Shown: positions 43,851 to 55,800 of the stretch, in pieces
Position numbering within the stretch: position 1 is the first letter of the stretch
Layout: the number at the start of each line of letters is the position of its first letter
Assembly (NCBI GenBank): GCA_963575645.1
Contig: OY754468.1
Span: 7,750,001-7,814,000, forward strand
Length of the DNA stretch: 64,000 nt
Direction: 5' to 3'
Origin: Xanthostigma xanthostigma
Lineage: Eukaryota > Arthropoda > Insecta > Raphidioptera > Raphidiidae
The notes under the pieces: model-generated
What the model saw: only the letters and a program-made list of their open reading frames with translations
Database searches by the model: none
What the model was told of the DNA's origin: nothing
Made by a program: the position numbers and the translations under genes

Positions 43851-44377
43851 CTATGTAGCGTGAAAACGCGTTTAGGTAGGGCGTTGATTCGGGTGTCGTT
43901 TTAAAGAATTCGCTAAGCACTATTAGAAGCTAAAGTGAGACAATAAAAACAGTCGCCTGAATATAAGATAAAATTGGTATTAAATTGAGAATTACAAAAT
44001 TGTTAAAAATATCGTGTCATATGATTAGCAATTGTGCTCGAAATTATAAAAAAACGCAGTCAGCGGAAAGCTCGCATTGAGAGGAATGCACTAAGCCCAA
44101 AAAGTCTAGTGCCGAGCCAAACCGAAACCTACGGCAGCGTCGAAAAGGGGACGAAAAAACCCAAATGTCTACGAATCATGTGCACGCGTTATAGGAAACA
44201 GTAACTGTCGACGATGAAAAAATTACGGTGCGGACCTGTACTGCGCCTTTCTTTATTTTTTCTTTTATTTTTATTAACTTGCTGTCTTGTTTTTTCAGAG
44301 AAAAACGAAAAAGCAGAGCCAGTGGTCAGCATACAACACATATTTTAACTACCCTGAAATTTGGATATGTCATTTTT

Positions 44378-44755
44378 AGTAATATAATAAGCCTAGATTT
44401 ATGATGGCAGACATTTTCTCCGATTGTAACATCCCGGCAGACACAATAAAAGGTCCGCTATATGAGCGCGATGGTATTATGCAAATATATGAGTTCGAGT
44501 GAGAGCATTCGATGGCTTTTTTGACGGCTTATTAGATTAGACCATGCGTTTAAGAGAGGAAAATCCCATGGAAACAAATAAACAACCTAAATTTCATGAA
44601 GCTGTCAAAAAAACTCGTATCTAATTCTCTCACTCGCACTCATAAGTTTGCATAATACCGTCGCGTTCATACAGCGGACCTTTCATTACGTCTGCTGGGA
44701 TCTTACATCCCAGAAAATGTCTGCCATCATAAATATAGGCTTAATATATTACTAT
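44378..44755. mobile_element. fold-back element (AATATAATAAGCCTA ends)
   Basis: ATGATGGCAGACATTTTCTC is inverted on the right (AGAAAATGTCTGCCATCATA). The arms also share AAAGGTCCGCTATATGA and GATGGTATTATGCAAA. Arms about 150 bp. Confidence 0.78.
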
Positions 44756-45003
44756 AAATAACATATAAAAATTTCAGGTTTGTTAAAATATGTGTTGTCT
44801 TGACGCCTACTGGCTCTTAACCTAAAATTAATAAAGTGTCGAGGCAAACTGCCTCTGTTTTTTTTTTCAATTTTTATTTTATTTTATCTGTATCATTGAT
44901 AACATCAATTATAAATGACTTGAATGTATCATTTCTTTAATATATTAATTATATCATTCAATGATCAGTTGCAGTTTGATAACATAAGATTTATTTTCAC
45001 AGA

Positions 45004-45360
45004 GTACCGAGCGGGGTGGCGTAGCGGTGAGAGCACAAGACTCGCATTCGGGAGGTACTGGGTTCGAGTCCCGGCGAGGGCAGATGTGACTAGAACTTTT
45101 TCCTACTGCCTCTCGCCGAGAAACGGTAATTCCTGTACCGGCCATCTTGTTGAGGTTTTTCATGGTTTCCCTCAATAATTCCAGATAAATATCGAGATTG
45201 TTCCTTATTCAAGACCAAGGCCGATTACCTGTTAAACTCCTATGCTCAAATTTTGCCTACCTTATCCTTAATTTCCTAAAAATTCCTTCATTCGCTCATT
45301 GTTATTAATTAAGGTTGAAGTTTAAAAATTGTAGAAAAAAAATAGTAATAGTGCGAATTA
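45004..45360 (+). mobile_element. tRNA-derived SINE
   Basis: The head has an A box (GTGGCGTAGCGGTGAGAGC) and a B box (GGGTTCGAGTCCCGG) in tRNA-like spacing, followed by a body (CAGATGTGACTAGAACTTTT) and a 3' part that recurs alone at 53745-53960. The ORFs on both strands are by-products. Confidence 0.78.
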
Positions 45361-46090
45361 TTATTATATTTATTTTCACAGAGTTCGTTTAGAATGTGAT
45401 TAGTTGCGGGCTGCAAAAAATGTGAGCAACATTTTATTCCTTTAATTTATTTATCTAAGATTTCACGATTTATGGATTGCACATTTTACCGTTAGCATAT
45501 AAGCTACAGAAAATAGGTAAACAAGTCAATATAAACAAGCATGTTAACGTTACGGAGTTTTTCCGTTTTTTGAAATATCAAACTTAAGTAAACAAAATAA
45601 AACTAGTGTCAATGAACAAATAAATAATATTTAATTTATTAGAGTAGTCGTTCGAAATGACCATCTTTCATCCAGCGCCGGACCTCCAACGGGGATAAAA
45701 ATTAATGTTTTAGGACGTGTATTGTTAAATAATAAAAGAAATAATAATCAGTTGACATTTTGACATTATATTATTAATGGCTATATGTCTAGACCTATCA
45801 CGGCCACATTATCTAATCAAAAAATATTAAAGGACAAAATATTGTCAACGACAGTATTCAATACAAAAATATCTTTAGGCAAAATTAGTAGATTACAGAG
45901 GTTACCTAGGGCTGTAGTAGGGGGATGACGTCAACCGCGGATAGCGTGATAGCGGCTGTTGTTTATTAACTTAAACGACAGTGCTTAACAAATGTCAAAG
46001 AAATCAAAAGACAGAATATTAATATTACATATTAGATATCGTGTCCATCGAGATAATTATTAATAAGAAAATCGCAGGAATCGCAAGTCT
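45361..46090. other. intergenic DNA between C and D, nothing recognised
   Basis: AT-rich; no element ends or gene-like frames found. Confidence 0.4.
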
Positions 46091-46098
46091 AAATCTAT

Positions 46099-46426
46099 TA
46101 GAGCTGTAAAAGTAACGAGAAATTGTGTACCTATTCGTTACTTAAAGAACCAGTACCCGTTACTTTCGTATCGTTACCGTTACTCGTTACTTTTCATACG
46201 ACATACAATCGTGTACTAACAGCATCAAGCATGTACCATCGTATCGAGGCGCGTCGCATACGTGATACGGTATGACTTCGTTCGTATAACGTATAACCGC
46301 ATCAAACGAGTCGAACTGACATGGATGCGAAAGATGCGAGAAACGAAATGAATTTGTAAGTAACGATTCGTTACTTCGAATCAGACGATGTATCCGTTAC
46401 CCGAGTAACGGTTTGTTACAGCTCTA
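46099..46426. mobile_element. hAT-type MITE with perfect 8-bp target duplication
   Basis: Starts TAGAGCTGTAAAAGTAACGA and ends TTGTTACAGCTCTA. AAATCTAT flanks it on both sides (46091-46098 and 46427-46434). The body is rich in CGTTAC motifs. Confidence 0.88.
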
Positions 46427-46455
46427 AAATCTATAGTTGAAACGCCAAAAACCCA

Positions 46456-46913
46456 CCTCGTGTGCAGCGACGAGGCTGGATTTGCCGCTAGGTTCCTTGC
46501 TAGATTTGACTATTACTTTTCTAACGCTGGTTTTCTTGATTACTATTCTGTGCTCGCTTCACACGAGACGTATTTATAAGCTTGCTCTGCAGGTAGATTC
46601 GGTGCGCGCACAGTGATAGAACGGTAACAAAAGTGCATGTTTATTGTCTCTGAACAGAACACACACTATGGCATAGTGTTTGATTATAGACGTTTGTTGA
46701 AGTCGCCCACGTGACAAGATACAGCTTCCTGATTGGTTCTTGCTCATACCTAGCAGCGGACCTAGCAAGAAAAATAGCCCCTGTTCTATTTTTAAAACCT
46801 ATCTTGTAAGCTAGCAGGCGAGCCCGCAGTGACGTCATTTTCAGCTTCATACCCAACCTACCGGCCAGCAGAAGTGCAAGCAGTGTTTCTAGCATCGTGT
46901 GCAGCGGCCTTAA
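46456..46913. mobile_element. TTAA-flanked MITE family, copy 3
   Basis: Ends GTGCAGCGGCCTTAA at 46913. The body matches copy 2 (17221-17679), including CACGTGACAAGATACAGCTT. The left end is degenerate. Confidence 0.75.
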
Positions 46914-47276
46914 TTTGGTTAAGTTGGGCGGGGCTTACACTACAAACAGACAATTAGGACACTAATTATAGTGTCGCTAAACACTTACTTCTAAGTTGTT
47001 ATCGCAGTCTAAAGGGCAATACCTTCTTTTACGTTGTTATGTTTTGATGATTAATTGTGTTTTCATTTTATATTGAAAATAAAATTATTTTCGAGTTGTT
47101 ATTATGCTTTGATCACATGTTTGAAGGTTAATTGTGTTTTTATTTTACCTTAAGAATATTTTCAAGCACATTTTTTGCAGATAGATAGATTGTAAATTAT
47201 AGACGCTCAACAGCGTCTATGTGTGTGTGTTAGAGAATCTGCCAGCCGGCGTATAAAAACCGACTGGTATAGTATA

Positions 47277-48142
47277 CAGGTGAGTCAGACCACCCGTACC
47301 GGTCGTTTTTTTCGAAAACGCTTAGTCGTAGAGAGTTGTCTCAAAAATCTGTATTATAAAAGCCCTAATGAAGAATGAATGGTGATATTTTTTCCCCCGG
47401 AAAGGTTGGTTTCCCTATTAGTTTGCTCCAGAATGTTCAGAACTCCGGAATTTTAAATGACACGATAGGTTGAAAGTGGTATTGTTGAATAGATCTAAAA
47501 TAAGCAAGTTTTGTAGGACATTTTTTTTAATTACCGCCACCCCTGTTAAGTAATATTCGTCTGAAATTATTAAATTGAAATGTCATAATAACGAACTTAA
47601 TTTTAAAAGTTGGCATTTAAAATCTAGTTACCTAATTAAACAATGTCACAATAAGTTTTCAATAATTGAAACTGTTTTTTTTTTTGTCGGAAAATACTTA
47701 GAGGTACTCATAGCATATCTAGAAGAGCTCAGCGGTGTTTAGAAGTAAATGGAAGACAGTTTAAACATTTGTGACATTGTTTAATAGGTAACTCGATTTT
47801 TAATGCAGACTTTTAACATTCAGTTCGTTATTATGACATGTTAATTTAATAATTTCCAACAAATATTATTTAACAGGGGTGGCAGTAACAAAAAAAAATC
47901 CTACAAAACTTGCTTATTTTTTAAAGATATTTTCAACAATACCACTTTCGACCTATCGTGCCATTTAAAATTCCGAAGTTTTGAACATTCTGGAGCAAAC
48001 TAATAGGGAATCCAACCTTTCCGTGGGAAAAAAATATCACAACTCGATTCTTCATTAGGGCTTTTATAATACAGATTTTTGAACAACTACGACTAACCGT
48101 TTTCGAAAAAAACGACCGGTACGGGTGGTCTGACTCACCCTG
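47277..48142. mobile_element. TA-flanked MITE (CAGGTGAGTCAGACC), uninterrupted copy
   Basis: 866 bp between TA dinucleotides. Starts CAGGTGAGTCAGACCACCCG, ends GGTCTGACTCACCCTG, with long inverted arms. Same family as 32518-34935, but here the centre reads CAATAATTGAAACTG with no nested insertion. Confidence 0.85.
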
Positions 48143-48899
48143 TAGTGCCCGCGGTGAGAGTTGAGGCCAGGCACGTCATCAATTATATTAGAACAAGAGC
48201 CCGCGGCAGCCAGACTTTCGTATTTTTATAAAAGCTGAAAGTTTTTCTATGGATGTCTCTAATACAGGTAAGAATGATCCCCACCCATGAAACCTGAGTA
48301 GTGGTGGCTTTGGCAGGTAACCGGTAGCAAAGGTGTATAAAATTCCATCTCAAATTCGTCATTGTATAAAACTCAATTTTTTTATATTTTATTCGTAACA
48401 ATATTAAAACTCGCGTCGCTCATTGCCACACTTAGTATGGTTCCAACCCCCTACCAGACACCCTTAAACTATTATAATTTGTATAATTATATTTACGTTA
48501 TTTTATAAAAGCTGAATTTTATATATATTTTTTGGAGAACTATTAAATAATGTTTCATTAGTAGCCAGACAGTTTCGAGGGTTCTATCATCCTGCCAGAC
48601 GCATTAAAGTGTACAATTTTCAAATCGTTTTTGCTTTATAACTTTGAAACGGCTCATGAGATTTTACTCAAATTTGGTACGTTGGCATAGCTTTATTGGG
48701 CAATAAAACCCATATCATAATAATGATGAATATCATTCCATGGGCGTAGAACTTGATTTTTTCGATAATTAAACATCTAAAACTTCTACGCCAATGGAAA
48801 AAAATCAGTTTGAGTATGAAATCTGGATCACGAGACTCATTTACTACAAAAAAGGTACTCTTGATAAAATTCGATTACTCTCATAGTTTCGACAAAATT

Positions 48900-48947
48900 T
48901 TAATTCTAGTAATTTAGAGCATATATGCTCTAAATTACTAGAATTAA
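48900..48947. repeat. perfect 48-bp palindrome
   Basis: Two 24-base arms meet at GCATATATGC with no mismatch (outer sequence TTAATTCTAGTAATTTAGAG). It could extrude as a hairpin. It is about 0.9 kb upstream of gene D. Confidence 0.85.
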
Positions 48948-49147
48948 TCAATAAATAACTCTATCTTATATATTTTCCCACATAATATCTGCGATTTTTA
49001 GGCGCGAATAGTGTAAGTTAAAGCGCCTATATATAATCGCTTTGTTTGTGAATCTGTATGTCACGCTTTTTTGTGGATTGTGTACAGCTCAAACGCCTTA
49101 ATTGATTTTAAAAAACTTTTTTCTTATTGTTACTATCATCGCGATGG

Positions 49148-49275
49148 ACACTATATCTAAATATATAAAAGGAAACCGTGACTGACTGACTGACTGAATG
49201 ATCTATCAACGCACAGCTCAAACCACTGGACGGATTGGGAAAAAGCGGGAAAAAGCTAGTCTAATACAAATTTCG
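49148..49275 (+). mobile_element. 5' end of a Helitron-like or related repeat
   Basis: TATATAAAAGGAAACCGTGACTGACTGAC-type start followed by CTATCAACGCACAGCTCAAA, a repeat start widespread in moths (from memory). The remainder is degraded. Confidence 0.4.
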
Positions 49276-49821
49276 TTATACGTTAGTACGTCTCTTCTGT
49301 TAATCGATTAGGCAAACATAATGAAAAACTAGAAAAAAATGACTGTGGCTAACACAGATGTTTAAAATAAGTAATAAATATGAAAACAATCTGTCAAAAA
49401 CACATTAAAAATTTAATATGCTAATACTGAGATCGCATTAATATCTGATAATACCTTTTATCCGAGTAATTTTCATATTTCAAGTTTGTTTTGTGCTGGT
49501 CATAGTCGCATTTGATTTAAAAAAAGAAGTAGTTTTGTCTTGTTTTAACAAATTAAGGGAATATTGAGTCATGATTAAAAAATTCAATAGCCTTAATAAG
49601 CGAAACATTTTTTTATAATGAATTTCGGAGAATCACCGATTTACTTTCAAGTTTATTAAAAAATAATGTCTTTTCATCATCAGAAAGCACTTAGTCGAAA
49701 TATATTTTATAATTCATAATTCTTCTATTATTCTTCTATTATTTTACTTTTTCGGTTGTTTTTTTTTATTCTTACATTATATAACTAGTAGTAGTAGGTA
49801 TAGCAGAATTTCATATCTAAG

Positions 49822-52800
49822 ATGAAATACGAAATAAAAGTAATATTTACGTTTTGTTTGTTTTTTCTGTGTGATTCTGGCATTGTAAATAGGAAAGGAA
49901 ATGTTGAAAATAACATGTTGATGGATCTAATTTATTTTCTTAAAAAGCCGCTAATGGTAACTGCGTTTCTGTGCGAATCTCGAGGTAAGAGAAGTCTTAA
50001 GTCACTAAAAAAATGTAAATACACTAAATTAAATTAGGGTTTAGTTCGATAACTGATGTGCCCAAATTTTGACTTTTTTTTAAGTCATAGAAAACACCAA
50101 ATTTTGACATATTGAATGTGTTGAGAAGATCAATTCAAAAAATATCAAAAATATGTTAAAACACTTTCATTTAATGAGCAGCTTTCGTAAAATACATCAT
50201 CAGATTAAATCTGTAAAGTTTTGAAGAATAATCAAATTTTACGAAAGCTGCTCTTTAATTAATGAAAGCGTTTTAACATATTTTTGATATTTTTGGAATT
50301 GGTCTCCTCCACACATTCAATATGTATAAGTTATTCCAAAACTCCTCATCGTATTTTTCAAATACTAAATTTTGACGTTCCAAAAAAAAAACAATCAGAA
50401 ATCACATATTACGGCACGCCGTTTTACTATTTAATAGTTGGAAGGAAAATTATCTGAAATTTAAAAAGTCAAAACAGAAATATTTTTTTTGTCACAACAT
50501 AGTTAAAATAGAATGGATTAATTTTATGTCTACACATAAAATTTATTGAGAATTTTAATTATGAAGAGACATAAATGAATTAAAATAAAATTATGTAGGT
50601 ACATAATAAAAACTTAAAATTAAAGTTATGTACATATTAAAAATTCAGAATTAAAATTATGTATATTATTTCACATTGTATACACGACTCCGCAATTTTT
50701 TTTAAAGAACCTCCTCCCTCAAACGCCCTCCCCTTTTCACTGCGCAAAAAAAAGCCATCGCATCGACACGACCTCGTAATTATTTTTTAAAGAAATCCCC
50801 CCAGACTATTATTTTAAACTGTATAAATTTACAGAAAGTAGTAAACATTCTCTGAAAAAATTGTTAAAGATGCCAAATGTACAGTCAGCTATGATAAAAG
50901 ATGTGACTTATAATATATCTTCATTGGCTTCAGTTCCAATAAAACATTCTGGTATATTATTTCTGGTTGATATTAGATGTAATAAATCGCTTGGTCTGAT
51001 CCAACAGGTAATTATTATTCTTTCTATAGACATCATAGTCTAGTTCACATGTTCCTTTTTACGAATTCCAGTCCTCCTTCGCCGAAAATTATCATCATGA
51101 TATCATTCAATTCGGAATGAGATCTAGAAACTTTTTGAAAATATTGAAGCAGGGGACGAAAAAATTGCAAAAGTTATAAACATTTTAGTAAAAGAAAAAA
51201 GAGGTTTGGTTTTCGGAGAATATCTCAGAAACAATTATTGCAGATATCTGAAATCACAAAAAAGATTCTGAAAGATCAGGGAATTTCCTACAAAAAAAGT
51301 CTCATCACCCAGAACTCTACTACTAATATTTCTAATTTTAATTTAGAAGTGAAAATAGAGCTAAAAATTGTTTTTCTATTTTTTATACAACAAGCATTAA
51401 AGACACGAATAAATTATATAAAAATTAAAAAAAATGTTTAGTCCTATTTTCACCTTTACATTAAAGTTTGAAATATTGGTGGTAGAGTTCCGGGATATGG
51501 ACTTTATGTGGGCAGTTTCCTGCTCTTTCAGAATCTTTTTTGTGATTTCAGATATCTGCAATAGTTTTTGAGATATTCGCAAAAAACCAAACACATCTTT
51601 TTTCTTTTACTGAAATGATTATAACTTATGCAATTTTTCGTCCCCTATTTAAATTTTTTCAAAAAGTTTTTAGATGCCATTTCGAATCGAATGACACCAT
51701 GACCATAATTTTTGGTGAAGGAGGATTGGAATTCAAAAAAAGGGACATTTTTGTAAATAAAATAAAATAGAATATAGCAAATAAAAAAAAAAAAAAATTA
51801 TTTTAAACGAACGTTTTTTGACTTAGATCAAGTAGGAGAGCGGGGGGCTAGTTGTAACAGGGGCAAGTAGTAACAAGCATTTTTTACCTAGTTAATAAAA
51901 GAATATTAATTTGTTTTTCAACCTAACCTACTATTTAATACCTATTCTATTATATGAGCGCGATCAGTATCCCGCTAGACGACACAGGAGGCGGTGTTGT
52001 GCAAGCGCTCCGATAAGACCAGGTAATGTTCTTTTTTTTGTTTGTACAAAATTGATTATTGTTGATTTCAAATTGTTCAGCAGTTGTTGATTTATTCAAA
52101 TACATTTAGCATTTGTTTACTTTGATTATGTTAACTGCAATTTTGCACCAAATAAGGGATATATTTTTTTATAAACGTTATTTTAAAAAACCTTGCAGTG
52201 GGGTATGTTGTAAGACTTTCATGGGGCAAGTTGTAACGTATATTTTTATATATTAGATTAAGAATAAAACGTAAAAGTCTATGTCTGTTCTAACGTGCCT
52301 TCAGTTTCTAATGCTAAATACACTAAATGAATCGAAAGTCTGATTATTAAGTTAAAATTATAAATGGCTGTGAGTCTAAAGTTCCTTTATAAATATGTAG
52401 TTAAAAAAAAGAACATGTTTTTATTAATGTTTCAATATTTTTCTATTAGATTAAGAATGAAACTTTAAAGTCTATGTCTGTTATAACGTGCCTAAAGTTT
52501 CTAATGCTAAATATGCCAAATAAATCTTTGAAAAATAGAAAACTAGTTTTCAATTCCTACTGTTACAATTTGCCCCAAGCCTGTTACAACTAGCCCCAAT
52601 CACGGGGTAAGTTGTAACTTTCCTCACTTTTTTCTAAGCCATTTTTACAAGAATTCGTCACAGATTTGATCAAAATTTCATTTGAAATCGATAGTTGAAT
52701 AATAAACCATTCTAACAGTACTGCTGCATTTCCTAAATATCCAACAAATAATCTTCCATAGCCAAGAAACGAAAAATTGTTACAACTAGCCCCCCGATCC

Positions 52801-55800
52801 TTCAGATATTACTGGAAATATGAGGAATTGTCGTTGACCTGATCTAGGTCGAAACAATCGTTATAAATTAAATTAAATTTTTTTGGATTTGGTCTATTCT
52901 ATTTTATATTATTTACAAAAATGTTTAATCCAAACTATGAACTCACAATTATTGACAATTGAAAAAGGAACATGTGAACTAAACTATCAGTTTTAATTTA
53001 AGGTGCAACTGACTATTTTCTTATGCATAACTTTAAGGCTAACGATTTTCGATTACTGACTACATCACTATTTTGGATCCTGTTGTCAGACTATGATAAT
53101 ATGACAAACGAAAATGAGGAGGATGGTTTAAAAGAATACTTTAAAGACATCAATTTGCAAATAAACAGTGAAGTGTTGATAATAACAACAGCTGAAAATG
53201 ATAGTTTCGCAATTTATGAAGTTTATAAAAGATTTAAAAACGATACTCCAATAATCAAAGAATACTGTGAATGGTTTCATCAGAGGGGTATCGTGGATCT
53301 TCGGACAACTCCGACCACGGCTATACGAAGACGAAATTTAATGAAAATGGATATTAGAATGGTCCTCGTAATTACGAAAAATAGTACTTTTGAACATTTA
53401 ACGGATTATAGGTACTTTGCCAACCATATTTTTCAAAGTTCAGTGCTACCAATTATCATTATCATTATTAGATAGAATATTTCCAAAGCTATATGGCCAT
53501 ATATTCATCGAACGTAAGTAGTTATTTATTCGGTTCATTTGTTCTTTAGGTAACTATTCCTCCGAATAAATAGCGATAATTCAATTAACCAACCACAATT
53601 ACGTTTACTGGCAGGTATAAACCTATTCTGTCTTACGTCCAGGGTATAAATATTTAATCGCCTGATAAAATAATAATGGCCGACACATAGATCATAACAC
53701 CCAACCTATAAACGTGGAGTATTATATTACAGTTGCTCTTGTCACACTCCTATGCTTAAAATTTGCCTACCTTATCATAATGTCCTAAAATTCTTTCATT
53801 CGCCCATTGTTATTAAGTGGAAATTAAAAAAAGTAGAAAACAACCGGAAGTGTGATAGATGGAAAATAGTAATGGTGCGAATGGCGTCTGTTATGACATA
53901 GTCGCGAAACGGACGTTAAACGCATTATTATTATTATTTCAGTTACAAATCCTTTGGAAATACAAAACCTTTATAATTTGAACATTGATAAACCCAACAC
54001 ATCGGAATTGTCAATAATTTATGATTTTAAATCAACTTATTTTGTACACAGTACAATGAATGGTCCACAAATCGAGGTGGTTATATAGCTGGCGCCTCTA
54101 GCGGTCAAGTTTGGCAATACCCATCCTCAATTGTGTTTAATAATAGCAAACTGTATAGTGGAAAACTACTTACAACCTTTCATTTCTTATGTCTTATTTT
54201 GTATCGGTTATCTTTTCACGATCGGCTCTTGATAACACTATTTTTTTTAAGAGAATTACAACACGATGCGTCAATAAAACATGGTTATATCCAATTAAAA
54301 CATATGGCGGATGCTCTTAATGCAACTCCCGTTTATCTGACTTCAAACGAATGGGGTTATAAATATGCAAATAGTTCTACTTACACTGGTATGATCGGTA
54401 TGTTACAACGAGACGAAGCTGATCTTGGAGGTACGATTTTTGATTAACATGAAATAGTTATTAATTAATTTTTGAAGTGAATCTATAGTAAGGATAACTA
54501 GGTAAGTTCGAAAAAGTGACATTAAAGAGGTTGGTCGATTGAGAAAGAAAGAGATAGAGGCACAGTCAACAACTGACGCACTATTTACGATTTTACTTAG
54601 TATTTCCTCAAACCTGAGTTTTTGTACATTTATTAAGAGGTGTCAATATATTTCATCACGTTTGATAAGTTCAGGTGCCCTGGAGCACAAAAACTCAAGT
54701 CTAGCATTTCGAACCCGGGACAACCCGGTCATGTCAAAATTCGTAGCATCCTCAAAATATTTCATCAAGGTTGATTTTTTCAAATCTAGTACAGACATGA
54801 AACTATAGAAACACGGAAATGTTGCTGCTGTCAGATTAAAAAAAATAAACCGTGGTGAAATATTTTGAGGGAACTACGAATTTTGACATGTTAAACCCTT
54901 TGCCAGACGAGGGTTGTTCTGGGTTCGAAATTCCAGACTTAAGTTTTTGTGCTCAAAGTACCTGACGCTCAGGAAATTTCAAACATGATAAAATATATTA
55001 AGTGACACCTCCGATTTGACATCTTTGACCGGGTCTACCCACGCATTGTCCCCGGTCTCAGCTAGTAGACTGCGGTTTTTACGTTCAGGGTGCCCTTAAT
55101 GAATGTACAAAAACTCAGGTTTGAGGAAATATTATTTATAAGTAAAAAAGTCACTAGCTCCTAACTATATGATTGGGTAGGCAAATATGTTTAACTTCTA
55201 TCGTGCGGAAAATAAATATAATGCGGTGGAAGTCCCGGTTTTGATGGTGGGAGAGCGTGTCTACAGTCGTCTTCAAAAGCTTTTTTTCGGTTTTAGGGTT
55301 CCGTACCTCAAAAGGAAAAAAGGACACCTTATAGGATCGCTTTGTTGTCCGTCTGTCTGTCTGTCAAGACTCTTGGAAATCAAAACTACAGGGTACTTTC
55401 CGTTAACCTAGAGTCATGAAATTTGGCAAGAAGCAATGTCTTAAGCACAAGTACACGGAAAATCCGAAAACCGTAGTAGTTATATAACAAAACATTTTTT
55501 TTAAACCACAACATGCTACGCACGTACACAGTAACAGTTCTATTCCTATACAAAACAAGCGTCAGCTACCTGTGCATTTATACAGCACAATATGAGAACT
55601 CTCGCATACAACACGGTACGACATTTAGGCTATCAGATATAGCCACGATGTACGATAGAGTTCAGTAGTCCATCTAAACTCATTGCAATCACACGCTTAG
55701 TTGGCAAACTGACCGCGATCTTTGTCGATTCATGGGGACAACAGTTTCCGAAGGCTCAGCGGGAAAAATCCTCGAGACTCGCCACTCGATTCCCGTGATG

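Larger units (their letters stand above)
43281..49821. promoter_or_regulatory. shared upstream region of the head-to-head genes C and D
   Basis: The start codons of C (minus) and D (plus) face each other across 6.5 kb. Any promoters of both genes must lie here or in unseen 5' exons. The interval holds at least seven mobile elements (listed separately) and no coding exon I can recognise. I cannot point to a specific promoter element. Confidence 0.4.

Noticed and set aside
53945..54090. Open frame starting TNPLEIQNLYNLNIDKPNTS, looking like an extra exon of gene D between exons 3 and 4
   Set aside because: Joining it to exon 3 through the nearby TTTCAG gives the wrong frame and an early stop. 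Exons 3 and 4 join directly in the conserved order (DYR then ELQHD) and no equivalent exon exists in A, B or C.
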